A stretch of DNA of 16,545 nt from JBMNRY01 sp050944915 (GCA_050944915.1 JBMNRY010000042.1:1-16545), one strand, 5' to 3'. Shown: positions 1 through 6,730, numbered from the stretch's first letter. Numbers and translations are program-made. The notes: generated by a model not told the origin, from the letters alone.

Positions 1-45
1 TGGAGTTGAGACTCGTGGACAACTAATCAAAAGGAGTGGTGTATT

Positions 46-1584
46 GTGTTACGCAAACTATTTACTGGAATCATTACCCTCAGTATCGTCTTCGGTCTTT
101 TTGGTATGGCCTTTGCCGGCCAACCGGGATTCATCCCTCCGCCAAATACCTGGGATGAAACCTATGAAGTAATCGTCGTTGGGGGCGGTTTTGCTGGATT
201 GTCAGCAGCTTACTTTGCCAAGGAAAGTGGCGCTGATGTGGTACTAGTGGATAAAATGCCCTTTGTCGGCGGGAACTCTATTATCAACGGTGGTATTTAC
301 GCTTCTTACACCAGTAAGCTCCAGCTAGCCGAAAAGATGGGTGAACAGGACTCGCCACAGCAACACATCGAAGACACCATTGCCGGTGGTGACTTCATGG
401 GCGATCCAGCTCTAGTCGAAAACCTCGTTCTCGGCTCGCCTATCATCTTGGACCTGTTGTTAGACAACGGTCTGCAAGTTCGGGATTACATCGCCCGCGT
501 CGGTGGTCACTCCTGTTTCCGCACCTACACGACCATCAACCAAAATGGTAGCGACATCGTCCGCGTCCAAAAGAAAATGGTCGACGAAGCTGGAGTGCCA
601 ACACTACTTAATACCAAGATGACCTATATCTACCGAGAAAAGCCCATGGAAGGTCGGGTCTTAGGTATTCGGGTCGAAACTGCCGAGGGCGAACGGAACC
701 TCCGGGCGACCAAGGGTCTCATCCTCACCTGTGGTGGTTTCGCCAACAACAAAGAAATGGTCAAGGTCCAGGCCCCATGGATTAGCGACGAAGTTGGTTG
801 CACCAACCACGTGGGGGCTACCGGTGAAGGCCTGGTCATGGCCAAGGCCGTTGGGGCCAACAGTATCCATGAATGTTATGTTCAGCTGTATCCCTTCGCC
901 GATCCCGATACTGGCATCCTCGATGCAGCTGCCGTAGTACCATGTAATGGACCGGGCTTTGGTATGGTTTATGTTAATTCCCAAGGGAAACGCTATGTTG
1001 ATGAAGGCGAGCGCCGGGATGTTAACTCCATGGCAGCCCTTAACAGCGGCGGATTCCCCACCTTCTCCATCTTTAGCGATGAAATGGTTGAGTTGTGTTC
1101 CACCCGGGACGACATCGAAAAGTTCGTTAAACAGGGCCGCGTCCTAGTCGCCGATACCCTGGAAGAACTGGTCGAAAAGATCAATTCCCGCACTTACCGG
1201 GGTGAAAAGATCAACATGCCCGTGGAAAACCTCCTGGCCACCATCCGCCAGCATAACGGATACATCGAACAGGGCGTTGACCCCGACTTCGGCAAGAAGA
1301 TTGAAAAGGGTATCGCCAAGAAGATCGTCGAAGGACCCTTCTACGCCATTCCTCAGTGGCCTTCTGTCCACCACACCATGGGTGGCTTGAAGATCACCCC
1401 ACGCACCGAAGTAGAAGACATCTGGGGCAACGTTATCCCCGGACTCTTTGCCGCCGGTGAAGTTACAGGTGGAGTTCACGGTACCAACCGTCTCGGCTCC
1501 AACGCCATTCCCGATGCTGCCGTTCACGGCATGATCGCTGGAGTCATGGCTGCCACCGGTCAACCTCCCGTATTGGAGTATTAA
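46..1584 (+). CDS. Secreted FAD-dependent reductase, fumarate/urocanate reductase flavoprotein family
   Basis: A 512-residue protein from a GTG start, chosen because AAGGAG at 31-36 lies just upstream and translation then begins with a signal peptide (residues 1-24, cleavage probably after AFA). The FAD dinucleotide fold is seen as VVGGGFAGLSAA (44-55). Residues matching the catalytic set of soluble fumarate reductases are present: GGHS (153-156), the Arg of ERRD (about 323), HHTMGG (442-447) and GTNRLGSNAI (479-488). By family, such enzymes reduce the C=C bond of an unsaturated acid outside the cytoplasm, taking electrons from FMN or haem domains. Here there is neither a CxxCH haem motif nor a fused FMN-binding domain, so the electron donor must be separate; the protein at 3959-4597 is a candidate. 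Substrate is unknown: the region after GGHS (CFRTYTT) does not look like a classical fumarate site. Family assignment is firm, substrate is not. Confidence 0.88.
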   Translation: MLRKLFTGIITLSIVFGLFGMAFAGQPGFIPPPNTWDETYEVIVVGGGFAGLSAAYFAKESGADVVLVDKMPFVGGNSIINGGIYASYTSKLQLAEKMGEQDSPQQHIEDTIAGGDFMGDPALVENLVLGSPIILDLLLDNGLQVRDYIARVGGHSCFRTYTTINQNGSDIVRVQKKMVDEAGVPTLLNTKMTYIYREKPMEGRVLGIRVETAEGERNLRATKGLILTCGGFANNKEMVKVQAPWISDEVGCTNHVGATGEGLVMAKAVGANSIHECYVQLYPFADPDTGILDAAAVVPCNGPGFGMVYVNSQGKRYVDEGERRDVNSMAALNSGGFPTFSIFSDEMVELCSTRDDIEKFVKQGRVLVADTLEELVEKINSRTYRGEKINMPVENLLATIRQHNGYIEQGVDPDFGKKIEKGIAKKIVEGPFYAIPQWPSVHHTMGGLKITPRTEVEDIWGNVIPGLFAAGEVTGGVHGTNRLGSNAIPDAAVHGMIAGVMAATGQPPVLEY

Positions 1585-1602
1585 ACAATTAAGCTAACGA
1601 AG

Positions 1603-1630
1603 AAGGCCGCCCTCGAGGCGGCCTTTCTGT
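1603..1630 (+). terminator. Intrinsic terminator after the flavoprotein gene
   Basis: A perfect 9-bp stem (AAGGCCGCC at 1603-1611 with GGCGGCCTT at 1617-1625) closes a 5-nt loop and is followed by a short T-rich tail on the + strand. It starts 19 bases after the stop of the flavoprotein gene. The opposing kinase gene ends at 1680, so the same hairpin could also stop that transcript, but its T-tract on the - strand is interrupted. Confidence 0.8.
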
Positions 1631-1679
1631 TACCCCTTAGGAGAAATTAGATTCCCGGGGAAAAGCTCTTTGGCTTGTT

Positions 1680-2873
1680 TTAATTCTGGTGGGCTAGCCA
1701 GTGCTGCCAAGCTTGGCGGACGACGACGATCTCTTCGTTAGTCCCGAGGATGGCGATTCTTACCTGGCTATCGGCAGCGTTGATTAAAGCATCACACTTT
1801 TCTGTGGCGTTAGCCTGGGGATCGAGCTTAATACCCAACCATTCTAGACCATGACAGATCTTAGCCCGAATTTGGCTGCTATTTTCGCCGATTCCTCCGG
1901 TGAAGACTAGCACATCTAATCCCCCCAGGGGGATGAGGAAACTACCGATATATTTCCTTACACTATAGCAGAAGGCATCGATGGCCAACTGGGCTCGTCG
2001 ATCACCCTTGGCCGCGGCGGCTTCTAAATCCCGCAAATCTCCCCCCGGAATGCCTGAAATCCCCGCCAAACCGCTGGCTTTGTTCATCATTTGCCGGAGT
2101 TGAGCTAGATCGCAGATCCCGTTGTGGAGGAGGTAGAACAAAACCTCGGGATCGAAATCACCGGGGCGGGTAGACATAAGGGTGCCCGATTGGGGTGTAT
2201 ATCCGCTACTGATCTCTACCCCTTGCCCATCGAGGATGGCCGCCACACTGGTACCGCTGCCTAAATGGCAGGAAATAATGCGCAAAGGGCCATCGGTTCC
2301 CAAGAATTCTGGCGTCCTTTGGGAGATATAACGATGGGAAGCGCCGTGGAAACCGTATTTTCGCAAACCGTGCTCCTGGGCTAGTTCATAGGGCAGTCCA
2401 TAAACGGTGGCATAAGGGGGTAAGGTCTGGAAAAATCCTGTTTCAAAGACCCCCATTTGGCAAGCCTTGGGTGCCAATTTGCTTACGGCCTCGATTCCGG
2501 CCAAGGCCGGTACATTATGGACGGCGGCTACAACCGCCATTCGTTCCACCTCTTTAATGGCCCGTTCATCGAGGATTTCTACTGGACCTAGGTGCTGTCC
2601 ACCATGGATGAGTTTATGGACGATGAGCTTAAGCTCTTCATCCCTTTGGGCCAATTCGGCTTGGAGTTTGGCAAAGATCAGTTCAAAACCGGCCAAATGA
2701 TCGGGGATGGGCCTGTTTTCTTGCCACTTTTCCCCAGCGCTGTTATGGGTAAAACGGGCATGGCTTAACCCGAGTCCGTCCACACTGCCTTCGGCCACAA
2801 TTCTTTCCGCAGGCATGTCGAAAAGCCGATATTTAATAGATGAACCACCGGAGTTAAGGACTAGTACGAGCAT
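1680..2873 (-). CDS. ackA: Acetate/propionate kinase family protein with divergent active site
   Basis: A 397-residue protein, the normal length for acetate kinase (acyl-phosphate + ADP = acyl acid + ATP). Family blocks run through the whole protein: LNSGGSSIKY (6-15), KYGFHGASHRY (172-182), CHLGSGTS (202-209), MSTRPGDFDP (233-242), GGIGENS (326-332) and GTNEE (377-381). Several positions that are nearly invariant in characterised acetate kinases differ: Lys87 where the HRVVHGG motif has Arg, Glu144 where FDTAFHQT has the catalytic Asp, Phe148 for the His of that motif, Ser206 for the Asn of HLGNGSS, and Gly10 for Ser. The Arg236, His176 and Glu380 equivalents are kept. The start has a strong AAGGAGGA site and lies inside the end of the amidohydrolase gene, so translation is probably coupled. 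It is a kinase of this superfamily; whether acetate is the real substrate is doubtful. Confidence 0.87.
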   Translation of the reverse strand: MLVLVLNSGGSSIKYRLFDMPAERIVAEGSVDGLGLSHARFTHNSAGEKWQENRPIPDHLAGFELIFAKLQAELAQRDEELKLIVHKLIHGGQHLGPVEILDERAIKEVERMAVVAAVHNVPALAGIEAVSKLAPKACQMGVFETGFFQTLPPYATVYGLPYELAQEHGLRKYGFHGASHRYISQRTPEFLGTDGPLRIISCHLGSGTSVAAILDGQGVEISSGYTPQSGTLMSTRPGDFDPEVLFYLLHNGICDLAQLRQMMNKASGLAGISGIPGGDLRDLEAAAAKGDRRAQLAIDAFCYSVRKYIGSFLIPLGGLDVLVFTGGIGENSSQIRAKICHGLEWLGIKLDPQANATEKCDALINAADSQVRIAILGTNEEIVVVRQAWQHWLAHQN

Positions 2874-3669
2874 GTTCTTCCTCCTTCAACTTTAGTAACC
2901 TATAAGCATTCCAGCCCATGATCTGAGCCTGATCTTCGGGGGGCAAAGCCAGCCTTTCCATTAATTTTAGCGCCTGGGTTTGGCATGTCCAGGGGGAATC
3001 GGTGCCAAAGAGTATCCTGTCGACCCTATGGGAGTAAATCATCTCCCGCACCTTTTGGGGGCTCAAAAAGGGTAGGGTGTAGGAAGTATCTAAATAGATG
3101 TCCCGGCCGAAAAGATGCACCCGGGCCTCCTCCCATTGTTGAAAACCACCGAAGTGGGCGGCAACGATTTTCCCGGTAGGGAAGTGATCGATTACCCGCC
3201 TTAGTCGAGTTGGGGTACAATGGTAAGGAGGAGGCAGACAGGCATCAACACCGGCGTGGAAGGTAAGGATGAGGTCCCTTTGAAAAATGGCTTCATAAAG
3301 GGGGAAATAAAGGTCATCATCGACAAAAAATCCCTGGTAATCGGGGTGGAGTTTAATCCCTTGAAAACCGTAGGCTGTGATTTCATCTAATGCGGCCTCC
3401 CAATCCGATAATTGGGGATGGAAAGCGGCGAAGGCCAAGACCCCGGGACCTTGGATCCTTTGCGCCCACTGGTTAATAGAACGAACCTGACTTGGTTTTG
3501 TGGCTACCGGTTGGATGACCACCAAATCGATATCCGCTTCTTGCCTTGATCTATTTAAGCCATCGATGGTACCGTTGTGATGGGCCCGTAAATCTCCGCA
3601 TTCCAAGGCAGCCATGGCTCGGGAGGCCAATCCATCGGGGAAACAATGGGTATGAAAATCGATGATCAT
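2854..3669 (-). CDS. Metal-dependent amidohydrolase (amidohydrolase_2 family)
   Basis: A 271-residue TIM-barrel hydrolase. The metal-binding pattern is visible in order: DFHTH (4-8), GIKLHPD (104-110), TFHAG (136-140), AAHFGG (170-175) and FGTDSPW (221-227), the last carrying the catalytic Asp. Proteins of this family hydrolyse or decarboxylate small cyclic or carboxylated substrates in the cytoplasm; there is no signal peptide. The gene's 3' end overlaps the acetate-kinase-family gene by 20 bases, so the two form an operon and may act in one pathway that ends in an acyl phosphate, although that link is inference. The ATG at 3669 opens directly on the first metal motif, as usual for the family; the ribosome binding site is weak (AAGGTAGGG). 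The specific substrate cannot be read from the sequence. Confidence 0.85.
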   Translation of the reverse strand: MIIDFHTHCFPDGLASRAMAALECGDLRAHHNGTIDGLNRSRQEADIDLVVIQPVATKPSQVRSINQWAQRIQGPGVLAFAAFHPQLSDWEAALDEITAYGFQGIKLHPDYQGFFVDDDLYFPLYEAIFQRDLILTFHAGVDACLPPPYHCTPTRLRRVIDHFPTGKIVAAHFGGFQQWEEARVHLFGRDIYLDTSYTLPFLSPQKVREMIYSHRVDRILFGTDSPWTCQTQALKLMERLALPPEDQAQIMGWNAYRLLKLKEEEHARTSP

Positions 3670-3797
3670 TAAATAATCCCTACCTTAGTCTTTTTCGGGT
3701 GATCGTCACCTTAGTTTCGAGGGATCTGCCCCTAATTCCTCTTCACCGCTGGAATCCATCGCTCCTTACCCATGCTCCTTAAGAACGTTGAAAGAAC

Positions 3798-3826
3798 TTG
3801 CGCCTAGCCTAGGGCTTATGTATAAT
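3798..3826 (+). promoter_or_regulatory. Predicted promoter of the double FMN-binding protein gene
   Basis: A perfect TATAAT (-10) lies at 3821-3826 with a 17-nt spacer to a weak -35 (TTGCGC, 3798-3803). Transcription would start near 3833, leaving a leader of about 125 bases before the TTG start at 3959. The interval 3670-3958 between the divergent genes holds no credible open reading frame. On the opposite strand it contains small inverted repeats (for example GGTGA with TCACC around 3698-3710). Confidence 0.5.
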
Positions 3827-3958
3827 AGGTTTGATGAGATTGTGGCTTATGGTGCAATAAGGGAACCATTGGGCAGACTAATCTGTCTAACAGGTAAAAG
3901 GTCCTCAGTTTTGTCCGATTCCCTGATTATTTCTTATTTTGATCTGGGGGGAAACAAT

Positions 3959-4597
3959 TTGCAAAAACGTAGTCCAATGCGCAAAAATGTCTTTATCCTA
4001 TTATCATTGGTAGTCCTTGGTTTAGGTGCCTTGAGCTTTGCCAATCTGCCACAGGGGTCTGCAGGCTTGTATCAGGATGGTACCTATCAAGGCCAAGCCC
4101 AAGGTCACAATGGACCTTTGGTCTTAGAGGTAACCATTAGTTCCGACAAAATTACCGCTATCGAGATCGTGGAACATGTGGAAACGCCGTTCTTGTCCGA
4201 TCTAGCCTTCGATCAAGTTCCCCCAGCGATTATTGAGCAGGGAACGACGGAGGTTGAACTTGTGACCGGCGCGAGCGTCACTTCCAAGGCCATCGTGGAA
4301 GCCGTCGAAGATGCCCTCCGTAAAGCCAAAGTGTATCGTGATGGCACTTATCAAGGCCAAGCCCAAGGTCACAATGGACCTTTGGTCGTAGAAGTAACCA
4401 TTAGTGCCAACCAAATCACCGCCATCGAGATCGTAGAACATTCGGAAACACCCTTCTTATCCGATTTGGCCTTCGATCAAGTTCCCCCCGCCATCATCGA
4501 ACAAGGAACGACCCAGGTCGATCATGTGACAGGGGCGAGCGTTACTTCCAAGGCGATCATGGAAGCGGTGGATAATGCCCTTCTCCAAGCTCAATAA
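3959..4597 (+). CDS. Secreted protein with two tandem FMN-binding domains
   Basis: A 212-residue protein read from TTG at 3959, preferred because a GGGGGGAA site lies 7 bases upstream; the ATG at 3977 is too far from it, and the upstream open frame back to 3788 contains the promoter. Residues 1-28 form a signal peptide (basic start, hydrophobic core, SFA cleavage site) with no lipobox Cys. The mature part is two near-identical domains (residues 38-125 and 126-212), each ending in the flavinylation-type motif: ELVTGAS in the first, DHVTGAS in the second. In this family an ApbE transferase attaches FMN covalently to the last Ser/Thr, so Ser106 and Ser194 are the expected sites. The protein probably carries electrons outside the cytoplasm, plausibly to the FAD reductase at 46-1584. 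The two copies share a 39-base exact DNA repeat, a sign of recent duplication or gene conversion. Confidence 0.85.
   Translation: MQKRSPMRKNVFILLSLVVLGLGALSFANLPQGSAGLYQDGTYQGQAQGHNGPLVLEVTISSDKITAIEIVEHVETPFLSDLAFDQVPPAIIEQGTTEVELVTGASVTSKAIVEAVEDALRKAKVYRDGTYQGQAQGHNGPLVVEVTISANQITAIEIVEHSETPFLSDLAFDQVPPAIIEQGTTQVDHVTGASVTSKAIMEAVDNALLQAQ
4070..4594 (+). repeat. Tandem intragenic repeat (264-bp period)
   Basis: Two in-phase copies of an FMN-binding domain lie at about 4070-4333 and 4334-4594. They are exact over 39 bases (4085-4123 and 4349-4387) and highly similar elsewhere. Copy-specific changes cluster just before the flavinylation motif (Glu in copy 1, Asp in copy 2). Confidence 0.9.
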
Positions 4598-4615
4598 TAG
4601 CATGAGGATCCAACG

Positions 4616-4639
4616 GGGCCGGCTAAGCCGGCCCTTTTT
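4616..4639 (+). terminator. Intrinsic terminator after the FMN-binding protein gene
   Basis: A perfect 8-bp GC-rich stem (GGGCCGGC, 4616-4623; GCCGGCCC, 4627-4634) with a 3-nt loop, followed by TTTTT (4635-4639). It begins 18 bases after the stop codon. Confidence 0.88.
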
Positions 4640-4651
4640 ATGTTCTGATGA

Positions 4652-4689
4652 GCCGTTGCCTGGAAATTTCCAGCGACGGCCTTGTTTTT
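4652..4689 (+). terminator. Second hairpin with T-rich tail, possible back-up terminator
   Basis: A long imperfect palindrome (4652-4680) has a perfect 14-bp core CTGGAAATTTCCAG and outer arms GCCGT/ACGGC, followed by TTGTTTTT on the + strand. It could be a second terminator for the FMN-protein transcript or a protein-binding palindrome. On the - strand it is not followed by a T-tract, so it is a poor terminator for the gamma-glutamyltransferase gene that ends at 4713. Confidence 0.45.
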
Positions 4690-4712
4690 CCCCTGCTGCT
4701 CAAGGGCCTAAG

Positions 4713-6311
4713 CTAGCGGCCCAGGGCGAGACCTTCGCTGCGGGGGTCTGAAGCTCCTAACAACAGGTTATCGAGCCTTTGGATCAACTGCACGGCACCG
4801 CCCCCGGGAGGGCGCCAAGCGATGTTATGGCCCCTTCGTTTTAGGTCTTCTCCCGTTTCGGTGGGGATGGTATTTTCTAAGTAAAGGGTGGCGGGAGCTG
4901 TCCAATTATGGGGATCGGTTCCGGGGAACTGTTGCCAACGGGGCGCGGCGACAGCTTGTTGCGGATTAAAGGAGAAATCGATGAGATTGCAGATCACCTG
5001 GAGGTTCCATTGGGGTTGGCTGTCACCACCCGGTGTATTGCCTACGGCCCACAGGGCATCATCTTTCGTAATTAAATAGGTATTGAGGGTATGCATAGTC
5101 CTTTTGCCCGGAGCGATGCAATTGGGATGGTCCGACAGGAGATTAAAACCGCGACCGGCCCGATTGTTGAGCAAGATCCCCCAATTGGGGATGATGACCC
5201 CGCTGCCGAAGGGATGGGACAAGCTGTGGATACACGATAGGCTATGCCCATGGCCATCGACGACCACAAAGGAGGTCGTATCACCGCCCATGGGTTCGAT
5301 GTAGCTTGTTTGGGCTTGGTCTAGTTGAATCCTGTTCCGCTGGGCTTCCAGGTAGTCGGGGTCTAAGAACTGTTCGTAATCGAAATCAACACAGCGGGGA
5401 TCTCCAGCCCAGCGAATCCGATCGGCAAAGGCTAGCTTAAGGCTTTCCACCATCAAATGAATCGATTCCCCTTGGTTAAAACCGTATTCCCCCAGGGGGA
5501 ACCCTTCTAGAATTCCTAATGCTTCGAGCATGATGATCCCTTGGGAGGGGGGCTTCGTTTGATAGATATCGAATCCCCGGTAGCTTAAATGGAGGGGAGG
5601 GGTAAATTCACTGGTATGACGGGGCATCTCTTCCCCTGTAAACAGACCGCCCATGGCTTGGGAGGCGGCCAGGAAATCAGCGGCGATCTCCCCTTGGTAA
5701 AAGGCCGCCAGCCCATCGGAGGCTATTACTTCAAGGGCCCGGGCTAAATCCTCCTGGATGATAAGCTCTCCAATGTGGCGGGGCCGCTTGTGGGGATAAA
5801 ATAGGGCCCGAGCTAAATCATATTTAGCCAATTTTTCCCGTTGGGCCAAGATGGAATGGTATAGACGAGGTGTTACGGGAAAACCGGTCCGGGCATGTTC
5901 AATAGCATCCCTAAACAAGAAGGTCAGGGGCAGCGAACCGAAGCGTTGGTGGGCGGTCAACAACCCATGCAAAGCCCCCGGTACGGCTACCGACAAAATT
6001 CCATCCAACGGCATCTGGTTATAGCCTTGATTGAGGAAATAGTCTACTTCGGCTCCTTGGGGAGCAACACCACTGCCGTTGATAGACCAGATGGAGCCAT
6101 CCTTTTGCCGCCCGATCATAAATATGTCGCCGCCTAAACCGCACATGTCGGGCATGACCACCCAACTAATGGCTGCTATAGCTACCGCGGCGTCGATGGC
6201 ATTGCCACCGGCTTCCAAAACAGCAAGGCCCCCTTGCACTGCCAAGGGGTGTTCTGCCGCCACCATATACTCTTTCCCAAGGCGGGGATAAGCCGTTGAC
6301 CAGTTTTGCAT
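4713..6311 (-). CDS. ggt: Gamma-glutamyltransferase family protein, cytoplasmic type
   Basis: A 532-residue Ntn-hydrolase proenzyme, normal length for the family. Seen: GGNAIDAAVA (35-44), GLGGDIFM (58-65), the self-cleavage site GDTTSF with the predicted nucleophile Thr345, and GNTPGGDSQPQ (424-434). Family members cleave themselves before the Thr and then transfer or hydrolyse gamma-glutamyl groups. Two points separate this one from classical glutathione hydrolases: there is no signal peptide, and the Arg that binds the gamma-glutamyl carboxylate in E. coli GGT (in the FRE-APAKA region) is replaced around INGSGVAP (77-84). It resembles the leaderless YwrD-like branch, so its substrate may be another amide or acylated amino acid. 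GAGGAGG lies 8 bases before the ATG. It is the only gene in its transcription unit, downstream of the small-protein terminator at 6457-6488. Confidence 0.88.
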   Translation of the reverse strand: MQNWSTAYPRLGKEYMVAAEHPLAVQGGLAVLEAGGNAIDAAVAIAAISWVVMPDMCGLGGDIFMIGRQKDGSIWSINGSGVAPQGAEVDYFLNQGYNQMPLDGILSVAVPGALHGLLTAHQRFGSLPLTFLFRDAIEHARTGFPVTPRLYHSILAQREKLAKYDLARALFYPHKRPRHIGELIIQEDLARALEVIASDGLAAFYQGEIAADFLAASQAMGGLFTGEEMPRHTSEFTPPLHLSYRGFDIYQTKPPSQGIIMLEALGILEGFPLGEYGFNQGESIHLMVESLKLAFADRIRWAGDPRCVDFDYEQFLDPDYLEAQRNRIQLDQAQTSYIEPMGGDTTSFVVVDGHGHSLSCIHSLSHPFGSGVIIPNWGILLNNRAGRGFNLLSDHPNCIAPGKRTMHTLNTYLITKDDALWAVGNTPGGDSQPQWNLQVICNLIDFSFNPQQAVAAPRWQQFPGTDPHNWTAPATLYLENTIPTETGEDLKRRGHNIAWRPPGGGAVQLIQRLDNLLLGASDPRSEGLALGR

Positions 6312-6456
6312 GAGATCGCCTCCTCACAGCCCCTTCCTTTGGGGGAACCAATGATCCCCAGGAAAGCAAATTATTCCATTAATATTCAGTTCGTGATCTC
6401 GGGATACTTTCCTTGGCGGGCCAAATAGAAGAGAGGGTGGTTGCTGAAGGGAGAGG

Positions 6457-6488
6457 GAAATAAAAGAAGGCCAGGCAGGACCTGGCCT
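6457..6488 (-). terminator. Intrinsic terminator after the 45-residue gene
   Basis: Read on the - strand, a perfect 8-bp stem AGGCCAGG/CCTGGCCT (6488-6481 with 6475-6468) with a 5-nt loop is followed by a T-rich tail TTCTTTTATTT (6467-6457). It starts 7 bases after the stop codon of the small gene. It therefore closes that transcript and separates it from the gamma-glutamyltransferase gene. Confidence 0.85.
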
Positions 6489-6494
6489 AAAGTT

Positions 6495-6632
6495 CTAGCA
6501 TTTGTCCGGGCATTTTTCTTCACGACGTTCTTCCCGTTGTTGCCGTTTACCGATGGTACCTATTTCGAGCCGTTGGTTCTTGCGGCGCTCTTGCCTTGGT
6601 AATTTGTTGCCACCGCGTTTGCCTTTGGCCAC
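6495..6632 (-). CDS. Small basic protein (45 residues), function unknown
   Basis: A GTG-initiated frame of 45 codons with a GGAGG site 9 bases upstream (6646-6642) and a clean intrinsic terminator just after the TAG. Both signals support it being a real gene despite its size. The protein is very rich in Arg, Lys, Gln and Glu, starts MAKGKRGGNK, has no hydrophobic stretch, and ends in CPDKC, a CxxxC tail that could bind a metal or form a disulfide. Its central RQERRKNQ and KRQQREERREEK stretches suggest a charged helix that could touch RNA or ribosomes. I do not recognise a named family. It lies 98 bases downstream of the UroD-like gene on the same strand with no terminator between, so it may be co-transcribed. 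The leader can fold over its ribosome binding site. Confidence 0.62.
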   Translation of the reverse strand: MAKGKRGGNKLPRQERRKNQRLEIGTIGKRQQREERREEKCPDKC

Positions 6633-6641
6633 CTACAACCA

Positions 6642-6708
6642 CCTCCGGTAAATAGAATGTCCAGCAGTTTGCATTTCAATCTGCTAAATGCTTTCAATTA
6701 GTACCGGA
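6642..6708 (-). promoter_or_regulatory. Candidate structured leader (pseudoknot-like) sequestering the small gene's ribosome binding site
   Basis: Read on the - strand, UCCGGUA (6708-6702) can pair over 7 bp with UACCGGA (6650-6644), which covers the first half of the GGAGG site. Inside this closing stem, GCAUUU (6691-6686) pairs with AAAUGC (6676-6671). The loop of that hairpin contains AGCAG (6685-6681), which is complementary to CUGCU (6667-6663). The layout is that of an H-type pseudoknot with an A-rich third loop, or of two mutually exclusive hairpins. The pairings are exact; the regulatory role is inference. Confidence 0.4.
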
Positions 6709-6730
6709 TAAGGTGTTGCTGTGGTTTTTG

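Noticed and set aside
46..1584. Haem-containing flavocytochrome c
   Set aside because: There is no CxxCH motif anywhere in the protein; the nearest, GCTNH, has a single Cys.
3702..3755. 17-codon frame on the - strand in the leader of the amidohydrolase operon
   Set aside because: The ribosome-binding-like AAGGAG is only two bases from the ATG and an in-frame stop is just upstream. It was treated as chance.
3788..3958. N-terminal extension of the FMN-binding protein to the TTG at 3788
   Set aside because: This stretch contains the -10 box, lacks a ribosome binding site at its start and would bury the signal peptide at residue 60 onward.
6651..6679. TTGAAA with a 17-nt spacer to TCTATT on the - strand, as a promoter for the 45-residue gene
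   Set aside because: The predicted start would fall inside the ribosome binding site, so the mRNA could not use it. Transcription from the UroD-like gene is more likely.
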